Under the pieces are notes generated by a model. The model was not told the DNA's origin. It was given only the letters and a program-made list of their open reading frames with translations, and made no database searches. Below are positions 6,491 to 8,327 of a stretch of DNA of 8,327 nt, piece after piece. A program made the position numbers and the translations under genes. The stretch is from JBBSEZ01 sp038239195 (GTDB taxonomy: Bacteria > Planctomycetota > Planctomycetia > Gemmatales > Gemmataceae). Numbering within the stretch: position 1 is the first letter of the stretch; each line of letters opens with the position of its first letter. The stretch is taken from the NCBI GenBank assembly GCA_038239195.1, contig JBBSEZ010000435.1:1-8327 (forward strand), in the 5' to 3' direction.

Positions 6491-6576
6491 TGCTCGCGAA
6501 ACAGGTGCGGGCTCGGCCAGACCTCGGCCCCGTCCCCTGTGGCAAGGAACGCATACCCGACGACCGTCTTACTCAT
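6464..6576 (-). pseudogene. Probable N-terminal part of the uncharacterised protein, in a shifted frame
   Basis: From ATG at 6576 the frame reads MSKTVVGYAFLATGDGAEVW, then PSPHLFREQCELAAQG, which looks like a protein start. It then degrades into an Arg-rich tail and stops 58 residues in. Adding one base to the run at 6464-6472 (GGGGCCCCC on the plus strand) joins it to PKENGG and on to DPKYREIVDID of the 5993-6490 frame, giving a protein of about 194 residues. A purine-rich GGGGGTGG precedes the ATG. The cause may be real decay or a sequencing error in the G/C run. Confidence 0.5.
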
Positions 6577-6650
6577 TCGCGCCACCCCCGGAGGCAAGGC
6601 CCTTACGCACGGTTTTTCGAGGGCCCGAGACGGATTCGGGAAGACGGCCT

Positions 6651-7112
6651 CTATTTCTTCACCTGCTTCGACTTGCCACCCGCCTTGAGCAAGCCGATCT
6701 CCGCCTCCAGACAGGCGTCCTGGGCGTCGAGCACTTGAAGGTGGGCCCCCCGAGCGCGCTCCAGCCTTTCCTTGGCGAGCTCGACATGCGCTCGCGCTTT
6801 CTCCAAGTGCCGCTCGTGCGCGGCGATACGTTCGGCGCCCGTCGCCGCCAGGCCCAACTCCGCCGTCAGCAGTCTCTTCGACGTCTCGACGACTTCGCCG
6901 AGATCGACACGACCCGATCGATACAGCTTCTCGCGCAGCTCGATCGCCTGCCGCAAGACGTCCCGCCGCTTCTCCCAGAGCTTTCGGACCTCCGCCGTGA
7001 TCGCCTTGTCCAGCACCGGGACTGCCGGCGCGGGGGCCGGCGGTCGCCCCTCCGTCCTCCCGACGACGAGCAGCCCGCCGAGGACGCACAAACACGCCAG
7101 GCCATCCCTCAT
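6651..7112 (-). CDS. Small secreted helical protein with TolC-like repeats
   Basis: This 153-residue product starts with a signal-like segment (MRDGLACLCVLGGLLVVG), then a Pro/Ala-rich stretch at 24-32. The rest is predicted helical and charged. It contains two similar halves: LRQAIELREKLYRSGRVDLG with EVVETSKRLLTAELGL at about 53-88, and VELAKERLERARGAHLQVLD with AQDACLEAEIGLLKA at about 110-144. The pattern of R-x-x-LY-x-SG, a Val-rich turn, then LLxAELGL is like the repeats of TolC-type proteins and of short planctomycete secreted proteins that I know only as hypothetical. A full outer-membrane channel would be far longer (over 400 residues). The ATG at 7112 begins the signal segment. It lies 74 bases upstream of the MSKTVV start on the same strand, so co-transcription is possible. 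Confidence 0.65.
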   Translation of the reverse strand: MRDGLACLCVLGGLLVVGRTEGRPPAPAPAVPVLDKAITAEVRKLWEKRRDVLRQAIELREKLYRSGRVDLGEVVETSKRLLTAELGLAATGAERIAAHERHLEKARAHVELAKERLERARGAHLQVLDAQDACLEAEIGLLKAGGKSKQVKK

Positions 7113-7441
7113 GACCGCCCCCCAGTTGATGCGAGCCCCAGCGCCGCCACGAGACCGTTCGGCCCCAGCCGCGAATCTTCCCGCGCCGCAACGCCGCCGT
7201 CAAGCCCCCACCGGAAACGAGGTCGCGCGCTCAGCTCGGGTGAATGGGGCAGCATGCTCTAAACCGGCCCATCCACCCTCGAGCTCCAGTAGTCGCCAGT
7301 CCTCGGCCGTGCAATCTCCCGGCCACGGAACCCATACGCGGTAGCTAAGCAGAAGGGAGGGCCCAAGCGACCCAAGCGCCGTACGGCGGCAGGCATTTGA
7401 GCCCTCCAGCACACCTCCCGAGTTCGGGAACCTCACGACGG
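7113..7441. other. Gap with one possible small minus-strand frame
   Basis: I see no recognised gene. A minus-strand frame ending at 7200 with a possible GTG start at 7412 encodes about 70 residues, including LSYRVWVPWPGDCTAEDWRL and LELEGGWAGLEH. Its composition is less Arg-rich than chance frames here, so it may be a small gene or a leftover tail, but codon use is mixed and no family comes to mind. Confidence 0.3.
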
Positions 7442-7978
7442 TCAGGGACCGGTCTGCTCGGGGACAGCGTCGGCCTCGGTCCTCGGTTTTCGCCCGGTCA
7501 GCGCTTCGATCGCCCGGGCCGGCACCCCGAGGCGCCGCAGGACGCCGCGCGTGAACGCCCCCTCGCTCAGCGCCCCCGTCCGGTAGCCGACCGGGTTGAT
7601 CCGCTCGCAGGCGATCCCGTGGTAGTTCCGCCCCAGGACTGTCTGCCCGATCAGGAGGGCCGTGACCGGGAGTTGGGTCAGCACGATGGCCGCCCACGGC
7701 AAGTCCTCCGGCCGGGCCCACCCCCAACACACCACGTTCGCGAACAGCGCCGCGATCCACAGCAGCGAGCGCTCGCCGCCGACCCGGAACGTGTTGCAGA
7801 AGAGCAGAAAGTGGCCGAGGGTAAAGGGCGCCAGGATCGCCAGGAGCGGGAAGTAGATCGCGCCCGCAATGGTGACCGCCGCGCCGCCCACAACGATGAG
7901 CGCGTCGAACGCGGAGAAGCGGAAGCCCCAGGGCCGGTCCGGCCGCCACCAGGGGTGGTTGCTCTCGGGTGTCTGCAT
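7442..7978 (-). CDS. Predicted membrane protein, four helices
   Basis: The 178-residue protein has a short soluble start with PWWRPDRPWGFRFSAFDA at 9-26, then hydrophobic segments at about 24-42, 45-63, 72-88 and 95-114, and a soluble C-terminal part with RNYHGIACERINPVGYR at 117-133 and GVLRRLGVPARAIEALTG at 145-162. The WWRPxRPWGFRFSA start and GHFLLFCNTFRV at 55-66 resemble uncharacterised membrane proteins in planctomycetes and acidobacteria; no function is known to me. The ATG at 7978 is chosen because it begins the conserved part and has AAGGTGGAG about 4-12 bases upstream. An upstream frame start at 8083 adds an unlikely Arg/Ser-rich stretch. Confidence 0.75.
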   Translation of the reverse strand: MQTPESNHPWWRPDRPWGFRFSAFDALIVVGGAAVTIAGAIYFPLLAILAPFTLGHFLLFCNTFRVGGERSLLWIAALFANVVCWGWARPEDLPWAAIVLTQLPVTALLIGQTVLGRNYHGIACERINPVGYRTGALSEGAFTRGVLRRLGVPARAIEALTGRKPRTEADAVPEQTGP

Positions 7979-8089
7979 CGCGCTCCACCTTGCTCGCGAA
8001 CGCTCCGCCCTTCGCGCCCCCGGGAGTGCAGAGTAGCCCCCGCTCTCCCTCCCGTCAACGAAAATGCCCGATGCGCGTGCCATTCGTGT

Positions 8090-8181
8090 GAGCGTCTTGA
8101 AAGTTGGTGGAATCTTTGTACAGATGAGCTCGGGAGGGCCCTACGGCCCAAAAACCACCCGGACACTCTGCGAGGCGAGCC
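8090..8181 (+). mobile_element. Possible left end of an insertion sequence
   Basis: The stretch is clearly lower in G+C than its surroundings and leads into the partial gene at 8182. It includes GTGAGCGTCTTGAAAGTTGG from about 8088 and a small hairpin GGGCC-CTAC-GGCCC at 8136-8149. The position and composition fit the left end of an insertion sequence whose transposase starts at 8182. The other end is outside the window, so no terminal repeat or target duplication can be tested. Confidence 0.35.
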
Positions 8182-8327
8182 ATGGAGAAGGTGACGAAAC
8201 TGACGGCGGAGCAAGAGGCGCGGGCCGAGGGACTGGGTTCGGTCCTGCGCGAGGCCTTGGCTGCGGACATCTTGCAGATGGCCCGCCTGCTCGTCTCCAA
8301 GGACGAGAGCCACACCTTCGGCCTCAC
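8182..8327 (+). CDS. Partial gene, probable ISKra4-type transposase start
   Basis: The frame runs 48 codons to the window edge without a stop: MEKVTKLTAEQEARAEGLGS, then VLREALAADILQMARLLVSK and DESHTFGL. The pattern, an N-terminal helix with LTxEQEAxA followed by LLxSKDxxxxFG, resembles the beginning of ISKra4-family transposases in planctomycetes and cyanobacteria as I remember them. GAGG at 8172-8175 lies six bases before the ATG. The catalytic part would lie beyond the window, so the call is provisional. The opposite-strand frame over the same bases is Ser/Arg-rich and looks like a shadow. Confidence 0.45.
   Translation, partial: MEKVTKLTAEQEARAEGLGSVLREALAADILQMARLLVSKDESHTFGL

Noticed and set aside
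6036..7262. 408-codon plus-strand frame
   Set aside because: It lies opposite the uncharacterised gene and the helical secreted protein and is rich in Pro, Arg and Ser. Long open antisense frames are expected at this G+C content.

Overview
The window is very GC-rich DNA that looks like a planctomycete of the Gemmata type. I base this on the protein families I recognise: a secreted TIGR03067-type protein, an Rpn-like PD-(D/E)XK protein with a GIEKG repeat, an ECF sigma factor of planctomycete style, a degraded protein with the FGNPFKP tail motif common in Gemmata paralogues, and a probable ISKra4-like transposase start. These assignments come from remembered family patterns, not from a search.

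Layout. 1-412: extremely GC-rich DNA with hairpins and no convincing gene. 415-1387 (-): Rpn-like nuclease-family protein with four identical 12-bp repeats. 1436-1538: a pair of facing dispersed-repeat units. 1574-1969 (-): ECF sigma factor that keeps region 2 but has lost region 4. 2190-2439 (+): frameshifted remnant of a DUF4365-like protein. About 2440-3140: mostly unassigned, with two weak minus-strand coding traces. 3141-3587 (+): intact TIGR03067-type secreted protein with a strong intrinsic terminator. 3722-3924 (-): frameshifted tail of a Gemmata-type paralogue. 4023-4931 (-): intact secreted alpha/beta hydrolase. About 5000-5140 (-): possible TIGR03067 tail fragment. 5210-5710 (+): middle piece of an RND/HlyD-type adaptor. 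5788-5994 (-): C-terminal piece of a VOC (glyoxalase-fold) protein. 5993-6576 (-): uncharacterised protein, probably split by a single-base frameshift. 6651-7112 (-): small secreted helical protein. 7442-7978 (-): four-helix membrane protein. 8182-end (+): start of a probable transposase, cut by the window edge.

The genes do not form one pathway. The striking property is how much of the window is broken: at least five or six fragments of unrelated families, several with single-base frameshifts, packed between a few intact genes and next to a probable insertion sequence and dispersed repeats. This reads as a decaying, rearranged accessory region. I did not find convincing evidence for a new multi-gene system. 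The best leads are the sigma factor that ends in a repeat-encoded Ala-Trp tail, the frameshifted genes (decay or sequencing error), and the adaptor fragment with its own strong ribosome binding site.
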